Positions 1-9,124 of a stretch of DNA of 27,292 nt are shown here, piece by piece (position 1 is the stretch's first letter; every line of letters begins with the position of its first letter). Below the pieces are notes generated by a model. It saw only the letters and a program-made list of their open reading frames with translations, did not search any database and was not told the DNA's origin. The translations under genes and the position numbers were made by a program. This stretch comes from JBBITW01 sp037440525 (GTDB lineage Bacteria; Desulfobacterota; BSN033; UBA1163). Where the stretch lies: positions 1 through 27,292 of the forward strand of contig JBBITW010000029.1 in NCBI GenBank assembly GCA_037440525.1, given 5' to 3'.

Positions 1-420
1 AAAAAAAATGGTCTTATTCCCACTGTAATTTATTCTGAATGGAATCTTATCAAGTAGAGTATAAAAGAGCACGAACCAAATATATGAGCCTAAAAGTAGA
101 AATAGGTGCCAGTATTCTACATCGTTCCTCAAAAAAAAGAGAGAGCCAGGTAAAACCATCATACAAAAATTCCACAAACTATAGAGGCCAGATATCTTAT
201 TATTCGTAAATTTTATAGTGAAAAGTGATAACGGAATGATTAAAGCATATGAAAAAATCATTTTAAATATATCCCTGCTATAAATAAATCCCTCGTAATG
301 GAAAACTCGAGCTAAAAGTTGTAATGCATAATCCATTACCACGGCCAAAAGTATATATAGAATTAATATGAGGCTCTCTCTATATTGAGAGATCAGCGGA
401 ATGTGTGCTAATCTTTTCAT
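1..420 (-). CDS. Polytopic membrane protein, possible Wzy-type polymerase (3' end cut by window edge)
   Basis: An uninterrupted frame runs from an ATG at 420-418 to base 1 (140 codons, no stop), so only the N-terminal part is present. GGAGAG at 430-435 sits 9 nt before the ATG, and the start overlaps the end of the flippase gene by 41 nt, as expected for translational coupling. The N-terminus is MKRLAHIPLISQYRESLILI. Hydrophobic stretches at about residues 16-36, 54-70, 84-97 and 104-122 suggest at least four membrane spans separated by short polar loops. A multi-spanning inner-membrane protein directly after a Wzx-type flippase in a glycan locus is most often the Wzy polymerase or an O-antigen-ligase-like protein. 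No family motif is recognisable in the visible part, so that role is inferred from position. A membrane acyltransferase is an alternative. Confidence 0.72.
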   Translation of the reverse strand, partial: MKRLAHIPLISQYRESLILILYILLAVVMDYALQLLARVFHYEGFIYSRDIFKMIFSYALIIPLSLFTIKFTNNKISGLYSLWNFCMMVLPGSLFFLRNDVEYWHLFLLLGSYIWFVLFYTLLDKIPFRINYSGNKTIFF

Positions 421-1699
421 GAGTGTGTGCTCTCCAGAGGGCAAGCATATAAAGGATATATACCACGAATTCTTTAAATGTCCACATCCAGAGAAATGAG
501 AATATATTATTTCGTAAAAAGATATAACCAAATACTAAAACGAGAATCATTGAAATAAAATTAAGGATTTGCCATCCTAATAGAATATCCAACCTTTCAA
601 GGGCGACAATTCCCAAACTTGTAGGGTAACCAACAAAATGGGCCATAAAGCCGATGGAGAGGATTTGAGCATATTGACCAGCCTCTCGCCAATGGGCACC
701 AAGAAAAAAACCAAATAGGTTCGGTCCAAATATAAAAACTATTGACATAGGAACAATACCTAAAAAAATTAGATACTTCCAAGTGTTAAATATCAATTCC
801 CCCCTAATATTTCGATCTCTTTTTGATTGTGCCATCCGCTGAAAAAAAACTTGTGAAACAGACGTCCCTATCAATCCTGAAGGAGCACGAAGTAATCTAT
901 CGGCAAAGGCGTATAATCCCCCTACATGTGGAGAGAATAATATCGGGATTGCAATTAGTGGAATCTGTGAAGCTGCTGTATCAAAGAATGCCCCTAAACC
1001 TGAAAACTTAGGGAAAGCTGAGTAAGTTTTTGCAACCTTTAAGTCAAGTAATGTAGAAATAGATTCTCTAACCTTAATATCTTTGACTTGCTTTAACAGC
1101 GTCCATACTCCGCTAATCTGACCTATAATGTATCCAGCAATGAGCCCCCCTGCTCCAGCCTTTAATAATAAATAACCAATCAATTGACTCAAAACAGTTG
1201 ATATCGATTGAGTAACCTTAGAGATAGAAATCTTGTCAAACCTTTTATTTCTATTACACCAATAGATCAAAATGTTATATGATCCAGCAAATAAGATGCT
1301 CAGGGGAAGAAATTTTAACCATGGATCAATATATAGAAGGTTAAAAAATCTTGTAATCCTTAACCCAAAAGCAATTATGATTATCAGTATTAAAAGACTT
1401 ATAAGTATTGTAATTATAAAAGATAGCTTAACAAGCGCAATCGCATCTTCTTTCTTTTCCGGAATAACAATAGCAAGTTCGTAGCGCAAAGCTGCCCACA
1501 CAGTTATAATTGAAGCAGTTCCTGCAAAAATTGAAAGAATACCAAAACTTTCAGGTTTATAGAATCGGGTTAATACTGGAATAGCTATCATAGCAATCAC
1601 TTGTGCAAAAGCTGTTCCACTCATCAAAGTTAATACATTACTGACGAATGAATCCTTGGAAAAAAGTCGATTGATGAATTTAGTATTTTTTGTTGCCAT
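380..1699 (-). CDS. Wzx-type oligosaccharide flippase
   Basis: Integral inner-membrane protein of 439 aa, close to the usual Wzx length. It is expected to move lipid-linked glycan units from the cytoplasmic to the periplasmic face. The sequence shows about 12 hydrophobic segments and the N-terminal signatures of polysaccharide-biosynthesis flippases: a first helix with LTLMSGTAFAQVIAM, then FYKPESFGILSIF (about 46-58) and LRYELAIVIPE (71-81). A second motif, YWCNRNKRF (146-154), follows helix 4 as in other Wzx proteins. The ATG at 1699 has no clear Shine-Dalgarno sequence and lies 45 nt after the TPR gene. It is the last complete gene of the visible cluster and overlaps the membrane protein running off the left edge. 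The family call is firm, but the substrate cannot be read from sequence. Confidence 0.92.
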   Translation of the reverse strand: MATKNTKFINRLFSKDSFVSNVLTLMSGTAFAQVIAMIAIPVLTRFYKPESFGILSIFAGTASIITVWAALRYELAIVIPEKKEDAIALVKLSFIITILISLLILIIIIAFGLRITRFFNLLYIDPWLKFLPLSILFAGSYNILIYWCNRNKRFDKISISKVTQSISTVLSQLIGYLLLKAGAGGLIAGYIIGQISGVWTLLKQVKDIKVRESISTLLDLKVAKTYSAFPKFSGLGAFFDTAASQIPLIAIPILFSPHVGGLYAFADRLLRAPSGLIGTSVSQVFFQRMAQSKRDRNIRGELIFNTWKYLIFLGIVPMSIVFIFGPNLFGFFLGAHWREAGQYAQILSIGFMAHFVGYPTSLGIVALERLDILLGWQILNFISMILVLVFGYIFLRNNIFSFLWMWTFKEFVVYILYMLALWRAHTHEKISTHSADLSI

Positions 1700-1744
1700 G
1701 GGTTAAAGCTAAAACATATGCAACCCAAATATAAGTAAAAAGGT

Positions 1745-3151
1745 TCATTTTTTCCCACTCTTTAAGATTTCAAGAATATAGCAACTACGTTTATCTCCCA
1801 GACTGCATGCCTTCTGAAGGTCTCGCATGGCCATTTGTTTTTCTCCTTTTAAGATATAAGTATATCCTCTTCCAGTATATGGATTAGGATGATTTGGATT
1901 TAAGGTGATGGCTTTTGAATATTCTTCGATTGCCTGTTCATATCTGCCTTCCCTTCTCAAAAAATCTCCATAATGCCATCGAAAGCGTGCAATATAAGAT
2001 AAATAGGGTTCTTTGTTACTTAATTGCATCACCTTATCAATATCTTTGTTGGCCTTTTCATAATCACCTTTCATATTATAGCTACTTCCGCGTAAGTAAT
2101 AAGTCTCTGGGTTATCAGGGAATAGTTCAATGGCCTTATTATAATCTTCAATGGCCTTATCATGCTCCCCTTTGTTCGCATAATGATTCCCCCGACTAAG
2201 ATATACCTGATAAGCAAGCCTCCAGTCAGGTTTTAAATCAAAAATCCTTTTGTATTCCTCAAGCTCCTTATCGTATAGACGCATCCCTCGATATATATTA
2301 GCCCTATTAAAATAATAAGACGGCTCTTCTGGATCCAATTCAATAGCCTTATTTAAATCGCTAATTGCCTTTATAAATTCCCCCTTCATATAGTAACTGT
2401 TCCCCCGCAAGGAATAGGCAGAAGGGTCTTTAGAATTCAGTTCAATGGCCTTATTATAATCTTCAATGGCCTTATCATGCTCCCCTTTGTTCGCATAATG
2501 ATTCCCCCGACTAAGATATACCTGATAAGCAAGCCTCCAGTCAGGTTTTAAATCAAAAATCCTTTTGTATTCCTCAAGCTCCTTATCGTATAGACGCATC
2601 CCTCGATATATATTAGCCCTATTAAAATAATAAGACGGCTCTTCTGGATCCAATTCAATAGCCTTATTTAAATCGCTAATTGCCTTTATAAATTCCCCCT
2701 TCATATAGTAACTGTTCCCCCGCAAGGAATAGGCAGAAGGGTCTTTAGAATTCAGTTCAATGGCCTTATTATAATCTTCAATAGCCTTATCATGCTCTCC
2801 TTTGTTCGCATAATGATTCCCCCGACTAAGATATACCTGATAAGCAAGATCTCTATCAGGGTTTGAAGCCAATACCCTGTTATAATCATCAAGCTCTTTA
2901 TCATATATCTTCATACCACGGTATACCTTCGCACGATAATAATAGGCAACAGGATTTTGTGGATTTAAATTGATTGCCTTTTGATACTCTCTAATGGCCA
3001 TATCCAGTTTGCCTTGACTTTCGTAATTTTTAGCAATCTCTATATAATTTTGATAAATTTTTACATTTTCATTGGCTGATACTGATGAAGAAAAAAAAGT
3101 AAGAATTAAAATAATAATCCTAAAGAGGTTATCTATAATTATCCTTTGCAT
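1745..3151 (-). CDS. Secreted tetratricopeptide-repeat protein
   Basis: 468 aa. The N-terminus (MQRIIIDNLF, then a hydrophobic run RIIILILTFF to about residue 25 ending SSSVSA) looks like a signal peptide cleaved near residue 26, placing the protein in the periplasm or outside the cell. The rest is about twelve TPR units with the standard G/A/Y/P pattern, for example KAIEDYNKAIELNSKDP and KAISDLNKAIELDPEEP. TPR proteins are protein-binding scaffolds. In polysaccharide loci they often serve export or assembly complexes, but no enzymatic role is visible. Three TPRs (105 residues, from about 103) are repeated exactly from about 208, and a third copy begins at about 313. The ATG lies 6 nt after the GT4 stop codon, in the same operon. 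Confidence 0.88.
   Translation of the reverse strand: MQRIIIDNLFRIIILILTFFSSSVSANENVKIYQNYIEIAKNYESQGKLDMAIREYQKAINLNPQNPVAYYYRAKVYRGMKIYDKELDDYNRVLASNPDRDLAYQVYLSRGNHYANKGEHDKAIEDYNKAIELNSKDPSAYSLRGNSYYMKGEFIKAISDLNKAIELDPEEPSYYFNRANIYRGMRLYDKELEEYKRIFDLKPDWRLAYQVYLSRGNHYANKGEHDKAIEDYNKAIELNSKDPSAYSLRGNSYYMKGEFIKAISDLNKAIELDPEEPSYYFNRANIYRGMRLYDKELEEYKRIFDLKPDWRLAYQVYLSRGNHYANKGEHDKAIEDYNKAIELFPDNPETYYLRGSSYNMKGDYEKANKDIDKVMQLSNKEPYLSYIARFRWHYGDFLRREGRYEQAIEEYSKAITLNPNHPNPYTGRGYTYILKGEKQMAMRDLQKACSLGDKRSCYILEILKSGKK
2131..2848. repeat. 315-bp tandem duplication inside the TPR gene
   Basis: Copy 1 (2131-2445) and copy 2 (2446-2760) appear identical at all 315 positions when compared line by line. 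A partial third copy (2761-2848, 88 nt) differs at two bases (2783 and 2798) before the sequence diverges. 315 bp is 105 codons, or three TPR units, so the frame is kept. Other TPR units of the gene are well diverged at the DNA level, so this is a recent duplication or gene-conversion event, unless the assembly duplicated it. Confidence 0.93.
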
Positions 3152-3157
3152 GAAAAA

Positions 3158-4276
3158 TTATTCCATTAACTTCTGATAAAGACCCAATAGTTTTTTTGCC
3201 TCATTATCCCAATTATATTTTTCACTAATTGCATTCTGCCCCCTTTTTCCCATCCTTTCAGCTTCTTCGGGATGTTCGAGTAAAAACTGAATTGCCTCTG
3301 CAATCATATGGTAATTATGAGGGTCAACTAATAGCCCACAATCAGCCCCTTTAATAATTTCTCTCCATAATGGAAAATCGGATGCGATCACTGGAATCCC
3401 AGCAGACATATATTCAAAAAGTTTGATTGGGTAACTATCAAGATATGACCTGCTGGGAAGTAAAACAACCAATCCTATTCGAGCTTTGTTTAGCAAAATG
3501 GCTATTTCCCCCCGGGATTGCCAACCCAAAAATCTTACCCTTTCCCAGCCTGGTAAAGCCCTCATCTCATACTCCAGCTCTGAAGGGCTGAAGTTACCTG
3601 CTAAATATAATTGAGCGCCCAAATGCTCTGGTAGAAGTTTCATGGCCGAAATCATTCCTTCTATTCCTCTTAACTTAGATAAAACACCTATATATACGAT
3701 ATTAAATGGTCGATCCTTATAAGGGATTGAAAATCCCTGAACCAAATCATCAAAGATAGGAAAATTTTGAACAACAATTGTTTTTGAGGCTGGGAATCCA
3801 TTTGCAATATTAGGTGTAGCTGCTAATATTCCATCAAAAAAATTTCCTCCCATCCATTCTATCAATTTAATCCCTAAGGCCAATAAAGGTTTAAAAAATG
3901 AAGGGATCCATTCTTTAACATAAATATGTTGCGGTCCGTCTTCATGGATATCATAGAGCACCTTCTTACCCCTTATTTTTAAAATCATTCCCACTGGAAT
4001 AAGTTCAGGATCGTGAAAATGATATATCTGAGCATTTTCTCTTATTGCCATTTGGTAGATTTTAAAAGTCGTTTTAGTCATTCTTTCAAACCGATTTCTT
4101 GATCTTCTTAATGCCCGAATTTGGACACCATTAAAATTCTCATCTCTATCATGCGGGACTATAAATACTACTTCATACCCTGCCTGAGCAAGTGTTTTAC
4201 ACTCCTTATGGAAGATTCTTATATCGAATGAGGGATGCACAGAAGATAAATGGACAATTTTTTTAGACCTGGACAT
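3158..4276 (-). CDS. GT4-family glycosyltransferase
   Basis: About 372 aa, GT-B fold, expected at the cytoplasmic face adding one sugar to the lipid-linked unit. The N-terminus (KIVHLSSVHPSFDIRIFHKE) and the GYEVVFIVPHDRDE that follows are typical of a GT4 subgroup found in O-antigen and exopolysaccharide clusters. The C-terminal nucleotide-sugar half has the RFLGWQ strand and, near the end, LDSYPIKLFEYMSAGIPVIA, where the usual EX7E pair reads D...E. I chose the ATG at 4276 (MSRSKK): it overlaps the preceding amidotransferase by 14 nt and has GGGAAAGA just upstream. A TTG at 4300 would add eight residues and a longer overlap. Donor and acceptor are unknown. Confidence 0.9.
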   Translation of the reverse strand: MSRSKKIVHLSSVHPSFDIRIFHKECKTLAQAGYEVVFIVPHDRDENFNGVQIRALRRSRNRFERMTKTTFKIYQMAIRENAQIYHFHDPELIPVGMILKIRGKKVLYDIHEDGPQHIYVKEWIPSFFKPLLALGIKLIEWMGGNFFDGILAATPNIANGFPASKTIVVQNFPIFDDLVQGFSIPYKDRPFNIVYIGVLSKLRGIEGMISAMKLLPEHLGAQLYLAGNFSPSELEYEMRALPGWERVRFLGWQSRGEIAILLNKARIGLVVLLPSRSYLDSYPIKLFEYMSAGIPVIASDFPLWREIIKGADCGLLVDPHNYHMIAEAIQFLLEHPEEAERMGKRGQNAISEKYNWDNEAKKLLGLYQKLME

Positions 4277-6065
4277 TATATAATCTTTCCCAAATGGCAA
4301 TATTATATAAACGCCAGCGAATCTCTAATTTTAATTTTTTAAGATCAGGAATATATCTACAAATATGCTTAAGGATTTTTGAATCCCTTATCTCCTTCTC
4401 CATAATACTTTGATGTTTATTCAACCATATATCTGTGGGGGCCTCAAAACCAATCTTTTCTCTTCTCCAGGCAATATGGAATGGAAGAATCTTTTCAGCA
4501 AGTTTACGTAATGGATATTTGGTATAGCCTTCTTTAATCTTTTCTTCAGATGGCAAAGATAATGCAGACTGAATGCAATTTAATTCTATATATGGCACAC
4601 GTGCCTCTATAGAGAAAGCCATTGAATTCCGATCCTCGTATTTTAGGAGCTGGGGTAGCTGTTGAAATTGAATTTCGGAGATCTGAAGTTTTTTGAGTTT
4701 GAAAAAATCCTTTGTTATTTTATGAAGAATCCTATCAGGATAGTGCATATATTCATTTCTTAAAAATCGGGTCCGCCATCTCAATACCATCTTTCTTACT
4801 GTAAAGATTGAAAAATAACCTATGGATGCGGACATGCGTAAAAAACTCATTTTTGAATGTCTGATGGCCAATAGATACTCTTTGATCAGTCTTATAAAAA
4901 AACCTCTTTTTAATAAATCCCAAAAAAATGATATGTAATACCTCTCATAACCCAATAGACTTTCATCACCTCCCTGACCGTCTAACATCACTTTCAGACC
5001 TGCCTCTTTTGCCTTCTTCATAACCCAGTATTGCATAAAAACAGAAGGCCCCCCTACAGGTTCCTCCTGAATTCTTAGACATTCTTCAATATTTCTCAAA
5101 AAATCCTCATATACTGGATTTGCAATATACCAATCGAGCCCGCAATGCCTTACTACCTCACGGGCAAATGGAGTCTCATCATTATGAGGCGATTCAGAAC
5201 GTGCAGTGACTGAAGCAAAATTATCTTTTCCATTTTCACGATTAAAAGAGGATGCCAAGGCTGCGACCACAGAAGAATCAATTCCTCCTGAAAGGCAGGT
5301 CCCTACAGGGACATCGCTTCGAAGATGAATACGAACTGATTCTCTTAAACAATTTTCATAATTATCTAAATTTGCAGGATTTTTTGGCAAAACTGTAAGA
5401 TCAAAATATTTTTCAATATATACCTTTCCCTTATTGAGATCAATCCTCATAAAGTGACCAGGCGAAAGCTGTCTTATATCTTCAAAAAAGGTTTTATCTG
5501 TATGGTCGGTAATTCCAACCATAAGGTAATCTATAAGACTTCTATAATTCACTTTTGCTGTTCTGAAAGGAAACAATAATGCCTTGATCTCAGAGGCAAA
5601 AGTAAATTGATATTCATCTTCATAATAATAAAAGGGTTTTATACCAAATCGGTCCCTACAGCAGAATAATATATTTTTATCTTCATCCAGAATGGCAAAT
5701 GCCCACATACCAGTAAAATAATCTAAACAATTAAACCCCCATTCTTCATAGGCATGAAGGATAACTTCTGTATCGGTTCTGGTAATAAAAGTATGGCTCT
5801 TTTCTATCAATCTTTCCTTTATTTCAAGATAATTATAGATTTCTCCATTATAAACAATAACAAAATGTTTATAACGCATGGGTTGATGTCCTGCCTCACT
5901 TGTATCAATAATGGAGAGACGCCTATGACCAAGACCGATATTTTTTTTCACATATGTCCCTTCATCATCAGGCCCCCGATGGGCCATTGAGTGAAGCATT
6001 GCCTTTAATGATGTTACATCAATATGAGTAAAATTCTTTTGATAAATTCCTGCAATCCCACACAT
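4263..6065 (-). CDS. asnB: Asparagine synthase-like glutamine amidotransferase (second copy)
   Basis: 600 aa. An N-terminal class II glutaminase domain begins with Met-Cys (Cys2 is the nucleophile after Met removal), with AHRGPDDEG (28-36), GHRRLSIID (46-54) and YNGEIYN (72-78). The C-terminal synthetase domain has the ATP-binding PP-loop SGGIDSS (259-265) and GQGGDE further on. In the family, glutamine-derived ammonia is channelled to an ATP-activated carboxylate. In glycan loci such proteins are usually thought to amidate uronic acids or amino-acid substituents rather than make free asparagine; that is inference from context. The start is 6 nt after the preceding GT4 stop, with only a weak ribosome-binding site. 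It is clearly diverged from the copy at 7192-9111, for example in insert lengths and in the region after residue 370, so the two may act on different acceptors. Confidence 0.93.
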   Translation of the reverse strand: MCGIAGIYQKNFTHIDVTSLKAMLHSMAHRGPDDEGTYVKKNIGLGHRRLSIIDTSEAGHQPMRYKHFVIVYNGEIYNYLEIKERLIEKSHTFITRTDTEVILHAYEEWGFNCLDYFTGMWAFAILDEDKNILFCCRDRFGIKPFYYYEDEYQFTFASEIKALLFPFRTAKVNYRSLIDYLMVGITDHTDKTFFEDIRQLSPGHFMRIDLNKGKVYIEKYFDLTVLPKNPANLDNYENCLRESVRIHLRSDVPVGTCLSGGIDSSVVAALASSFNRENGKDNFASVTARSESPHNDETPFAREVVRHCGLDWYIANPVYEDFLRNIEECLRIQEEPVGGPSVFMQYWVMKKAKEAGLKVMLDGQGGDESLLGYERYYISFFWDLLKRGFFIRLIKEYLLAIRHSKMSFLRMSASIGYFSIFTVRKMVLRWRTRFLRNEYMHYPDRILHKITKDFFKLKKLQISEIQFQQLPQLLKYEDRNSMAFSIEARVPYIELNCIQSALSLPSEEKIKEGYTKYPLRKLAEKILPFHIAWRREKIGFEAPTDIWLNKHQSIMEKEIRDSKILKHICRYIPDLKKLKLEIRWRLYNIAIWERLYNVQV

Positions 6066-6071
6066 CTGTGT

Positions 6072-7199
6072 TTAATGTCTTCTATCTTTTGGTCGGTTTT
6101 TATATCTCTTAAACAACTCATCATAAATCTGATTGACTAATAGGATTTGCTCATGCCAATTGGCATGCTTTTCAACATATGTCCTCCCTACTCTGATGAC
6201 CCGATCTCTTAAATCAGGCTGTCGAGAAACCCAAACCATTGCCTCTCCTATTGCGTCTTCATCATTGGGAGGCACTAATAGTGCTGTTACCTTTTCTTCA
6301 ACTATATCCCTGTATTGAGGAAGATCACTTAAAATCATAAATGAACCACACGCCATTGCCTCGTATATGGTTTGTGGCAAACCATCGGAAGGGGGAATAG
6401 AGATGGTTGCATCTGCCAGGGCATAATAATCAGGCATATTAGTCTTTTCGATCTCTCCTAAAAATCTCACCTTATCATTAATCCCTAAATCCTTCGCTCT
6501 TTTACGAAGTCCATCTGCATACTTTGTCTCTGCAAAAAGCTCTGCAACAAGTAAAATTGCAGAACGACCACTATTCCTGAGATATCTGGCAAAACTATTT
6601 AGTATAATATGCTTATTGTAAAATGGTTTACACATCCTTGGGTCAAAAAAGACAATGTGATCTGGAGGGATATTCAATTTTTCACGAAGATAATTAACAT
6701 TCCTATCAGACCTAAAAGAATTAAGGTCTATGCCCCAGGTGATACGCCTGATCTTTCCATGATAGTTACCTATTCGATATAAAGCTTGATCTAAAAAAGA
6801 AGATTTTGAGGTTATACAATCTGCTTGATTTAAAAGTGCCCTAACCCTTATAGCAGAAAAACCATGGCATAACTGGTCAGGTAGGATGTCACCTCCCATC
6901 GTCGTAACCACAAGGGGATGGTAACGAAGAAGGATTGGAGTTCTTCTTCCCTGGTCTGCATAGTGGACATGAATGAGATCAGGCTTAACTTTATGGATTG
7001 TAATCCATAAAAATAGTGGATCAAGTATATAGCGACCAGGACGACCAAAAAATTTTGGTGGTCCGAGGGATATTACATTGGGTAGATCTACTCTATGACT
7101 TGAAAACCAAAAGATCTGATGGCCATTGGCCTGCCCAACAAGTCCCCTTTCACGTGTAAGGGGGCTTAATGAATTACCAACGACGAGGATTTTAGCCAT
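6072..7199 (-). CDS. GT4-family glycosyltransferase
   Basis: 375 aa, GT-B glycosyltransferase. The N-terminal half has KILVVGNSLSPLTRERG, then DLIHVHYADQGRR and the VVTTMGGDILPDQ segment, a layout seen in GT4 enzymes. The C-terminal half has the RFLGEI strand, DYYALADATISIPPSDGLPQ and IYEAMACGSFMILSD, where EX7E appears as D...E. It is sandwiched between the two amidotransferase genes, overlapping the first by 8 nt (ATGGCTAA) and ending 6 nt before the second. The three products may therefore handle the same residue. Sugar specificity cannot be read. Confidence 0.9.
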   Translation of the reverse strand: MAKILVVGNSLSPLTRERGLVGQANGHQIFWFSSHRVDLPNVISLGPPKFFGRPGRYILDPLFLWITIHKVKPDLIHVHYADQGRRTPILLRYHPLVVTTMGGDILPDQLCHGFSAIRVRALLNQADCITSKSSFLDQALYRIGNYHGKIRRITWGIDLNSFRSDRNVNYLREKLNIPPDHIVFFDPRMCKPFYNKHIILNSFARYLRNSGRSAILLVAELFAETKYADGLRKRAKDLGINDKVRFLGEIEKTNMPDYYALADATISIPPSDGLPQTIYEAMACGSFMILSDLPQYRDIVEEKVTALLVPPNDEDAIGEAMVWVSRQPDLRDRVIRVGRTYVEKHANWHEQILLVNQIYDELFKRYKNRPKDRRH

Positions 7200-9111
7200 T
7201 ATTCATCCAGAGTTCAAACCAGGCAAGAGTAAAAATGGAGTTAGATAGATTGATTCGCATATCCATTTGGTGTCGTTTGATAATCTCCCAAATTACCTCA
7301 TCCCTGAATATACCGCTGCTCCTGATCCTTTCTGGTGACAAGGCCTTAAAAAATATAGGGGGTAGCTTCCCTCTTAGCCACCTTTCAAGCGGCACATTGA
7401 ATCCCTGTTTTGGCCGGTCAATGACTTCATACGGCAAGAATCTCCTGCCAAGCTTTTTCAATAAAAGTTTTCCGTTCTTTCCTTCTGCCATAAGTTGGCA
7501 TGGAAGAGTTAATGTATATTCAACAAGACGATAATCAAGAAAAGGATTTCTCGCTTCTATTCCCCAGGCCATAGTAGCCCTATCAACCTTGGATAACATT
7601 TCATCAGAAAGGGTTGTATGAAGATCAAAATATAGTCTCTTTGCCAATGAATTGGGAGAGGCATCAGGCCAGAAGGAGGATAAGAATTGATCAGTAGAAG
7701 AGAAGTTGGGAGTATTTTTAAGATGTTCTGCCCATTCGGGTGTATATAGGGTAAATTTTTCTTCTTCATTAAAAGTATATAGAGCCTGCTGGTACTCCCA
7801 ATCCCTTAAAAATGAATCGGGTTTTGTTAGGATGATACCTAAATGATAGAGGCGATTTAGCCATTTTGGTAGACGCCACTTTACAACGCATGCAGGTATT
7901 TTAGCATTCAATTTTCTTATTGGATGGATGGGTAAATGAGAGATTAAATTAAGTAAATGGTCGATTTGTGTATGCCTCCATGGATAACCTGCAAAGACCT
8001 CATCCCCTCCATCTCCTGTTAAAACCACTTTCACATAACGGCTTGTTTCGCGTGCCATAACATAAACAGCCAAGGCAGAAGATATGGCAAAAGGTTCATC
8101 AAAATGTCTGACTACATCAGGTAAGATTTCCAATAAATCAACTTGAATATCTATTTCTGTATGGTCTGTGCCGGTTTGTTGAGCCACGAGATTCGAATAT
8201 CTGCTTTCATCATACTGATTATCCCCTTTGAAGGTAACAGAAAAAGTCTTAAAACCTCCTTTAACCAGATGCCGGGAAGCAATTGCTGTGATAAGGCTGG
8301 AATCCACCCCTCCACTGAGAAAGGCCCCAATCGGAACATCAGAGACCAATCTGAGTTTTATACTATCAGAAAGAAGTTCTTCAAGTTTCTCCAATATCCT
8401 TTCCTCAGGATTTGAATCTAATTGACCCAATTTTAGTTTCCACCATTTCTTCTCTGTCACCTCGCCATCCCTTACAATTAGATAATGACCTGGCCTTAAT
8501 TTAAAAATCCCTCGATAAATTGTTAAAGGTGCAGGGATGTTCATTAATGACAAATAATGATGAAGGGCTAAAGGGTGGATTTCCCTGGGTATATCGGGAT
8601 TGATAAGAAGTGCTTTTATCTCAGAGGCACAGATAAAAAAATTTTTATTATAATAATACACAAGAGGTTTTACACCAAAGCGATCTCGTGAAACAAATAA
8701 CTTTCTATCGCTCTCATCCCAGAGGGCAAATGCCCAAATACCATTAAAACGATTCAAACATTCCTCTCCCCATTCCTCATAGGCATGGATAAGGACCTCT
8801 GTATCTGTGTGGCTTTGAAAAAGATGACCTTTTGACTCCAATTCCTGCCTGAGTTCTTTGAAGTTATAAATTTCTCCGTTGTAAGTAACCCAGATACTCC
8901 CAATTTCATTTGTCATGGGTTGGTTCCCTGCTGAAGAAAGATCTATTATGGCAAGCCGTCTATGCCCTAAACCTATGTTCTCCTTATTGCTTACCCAGTA
9001 GCCCATCCCATCCGGTCCCCTGTGGGCCATGGTGTTTGTCATTCTGATCAATAATTCCTTATCAACCGGCCCATTTGAACCGAATTGATATATTGCCAAA
9101 ATTCCACACAT
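7192..9111 (-). CDS. asnB: Asparagine synthase (glutamine-hydrolysing)-like amidotransferase (first copy)
   Basis: 639 aa, the length typical of long AsnB proteins in polysaccharide clusters (the E. coli enzyme is about 550). The N-terminus MCGILAIYQ supplies the catalytic Cys2. AHRGPDGMGY (29-38), GHRRLAIIDLS (49-59) and YNGEIYN (77-83) complete the glutaminase domain. The synthetase domain has SGGVDSS (266-272), then TGDGGDEVFAGYPW, and ends with RPKQGFNVPLERWLRG, all standard AsnB features. Free asparagine synthesis is possible, but two copies inside a glycan operon favour amidation of a sugar carboxylate. The ATG lies 13 nt after the GT2 C-terminal fragment, with an AGG about 8 nt upstream. 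The last 8 nt overlap the next GT4 gene. Confidence 0.94.
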   Translation of the reverse strand: MCGILAIYQFGSNGPVDKELLIRMTNTMAHRGPDGMGYWVSNKENIGLGHRRLAIIDLSSAGNQPMTNEIGSIWVTYNGEIYNFKELRQELESKGHLFQSHTDTEVLIHAYEEWGEECLNRFNGIWAFALWDESDRKLFVSRDRFGVKPLVYYYNKNFFICASEIKALLINPDIPREIHPLALHHYLSLMNIPAPLTIYRGIFKLRPGHYLIVRDGEVTEKKWWKLKLGQLDSNPEERILEKLEELLSDSIKLRLVSDVPIGAFLSGGVDSSLITAIASRHLVKGGFKTFSVTFKGDNQYDESRYSNLVAQQTGTDHTEIDIQVDLLEILPDVVRHFDEPFAISSALAVYVMARETSRYVKVVLTGDGGDEVFAGYPWRHTQIDHLLNLISHLPIHPIRKLNAKIPACVVKWRLPKWLNRLYHLGIILTKPDSFLRDWEYQQALYTFNEEEKFTLYTPEWAEHLKNTPNFSSTDQFLSSFWPDASPNSLAKRLYFDLHTTLSDEMLSKVDRATMAWGIEARNPFLDYRLVEYTLTLPCQLMAEGKNGKLLLKKLGRRFLPYEVIDRPKQGFNVPLERWLRGKLPPIFFKALSPERIRSSGIFRDEVIWEIIKRHQMDMRINLSNSIFTLAWFELWMNNG

Positions 9112-9124
9112 ATTAATGACCTGC

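Noticed and set aside
1915..2199. Plus-strand ORF of 94 codons
   Set aside because: Antisense to TPR units; its repeats mirror those of the real gene.
2131..2848. CRISPR-like array
   Set aside because: The repeats are 315 bp, contiguous, in frame and encode TPR units; there are no short repeats with unique spacers.
7235..7534. Plus-strand ORF of 99 codons
   Set aside because: Antisense to the conserved C-terminal part of the AsnB-type protein; serine/cysteine-rich shadow sequence without motif.
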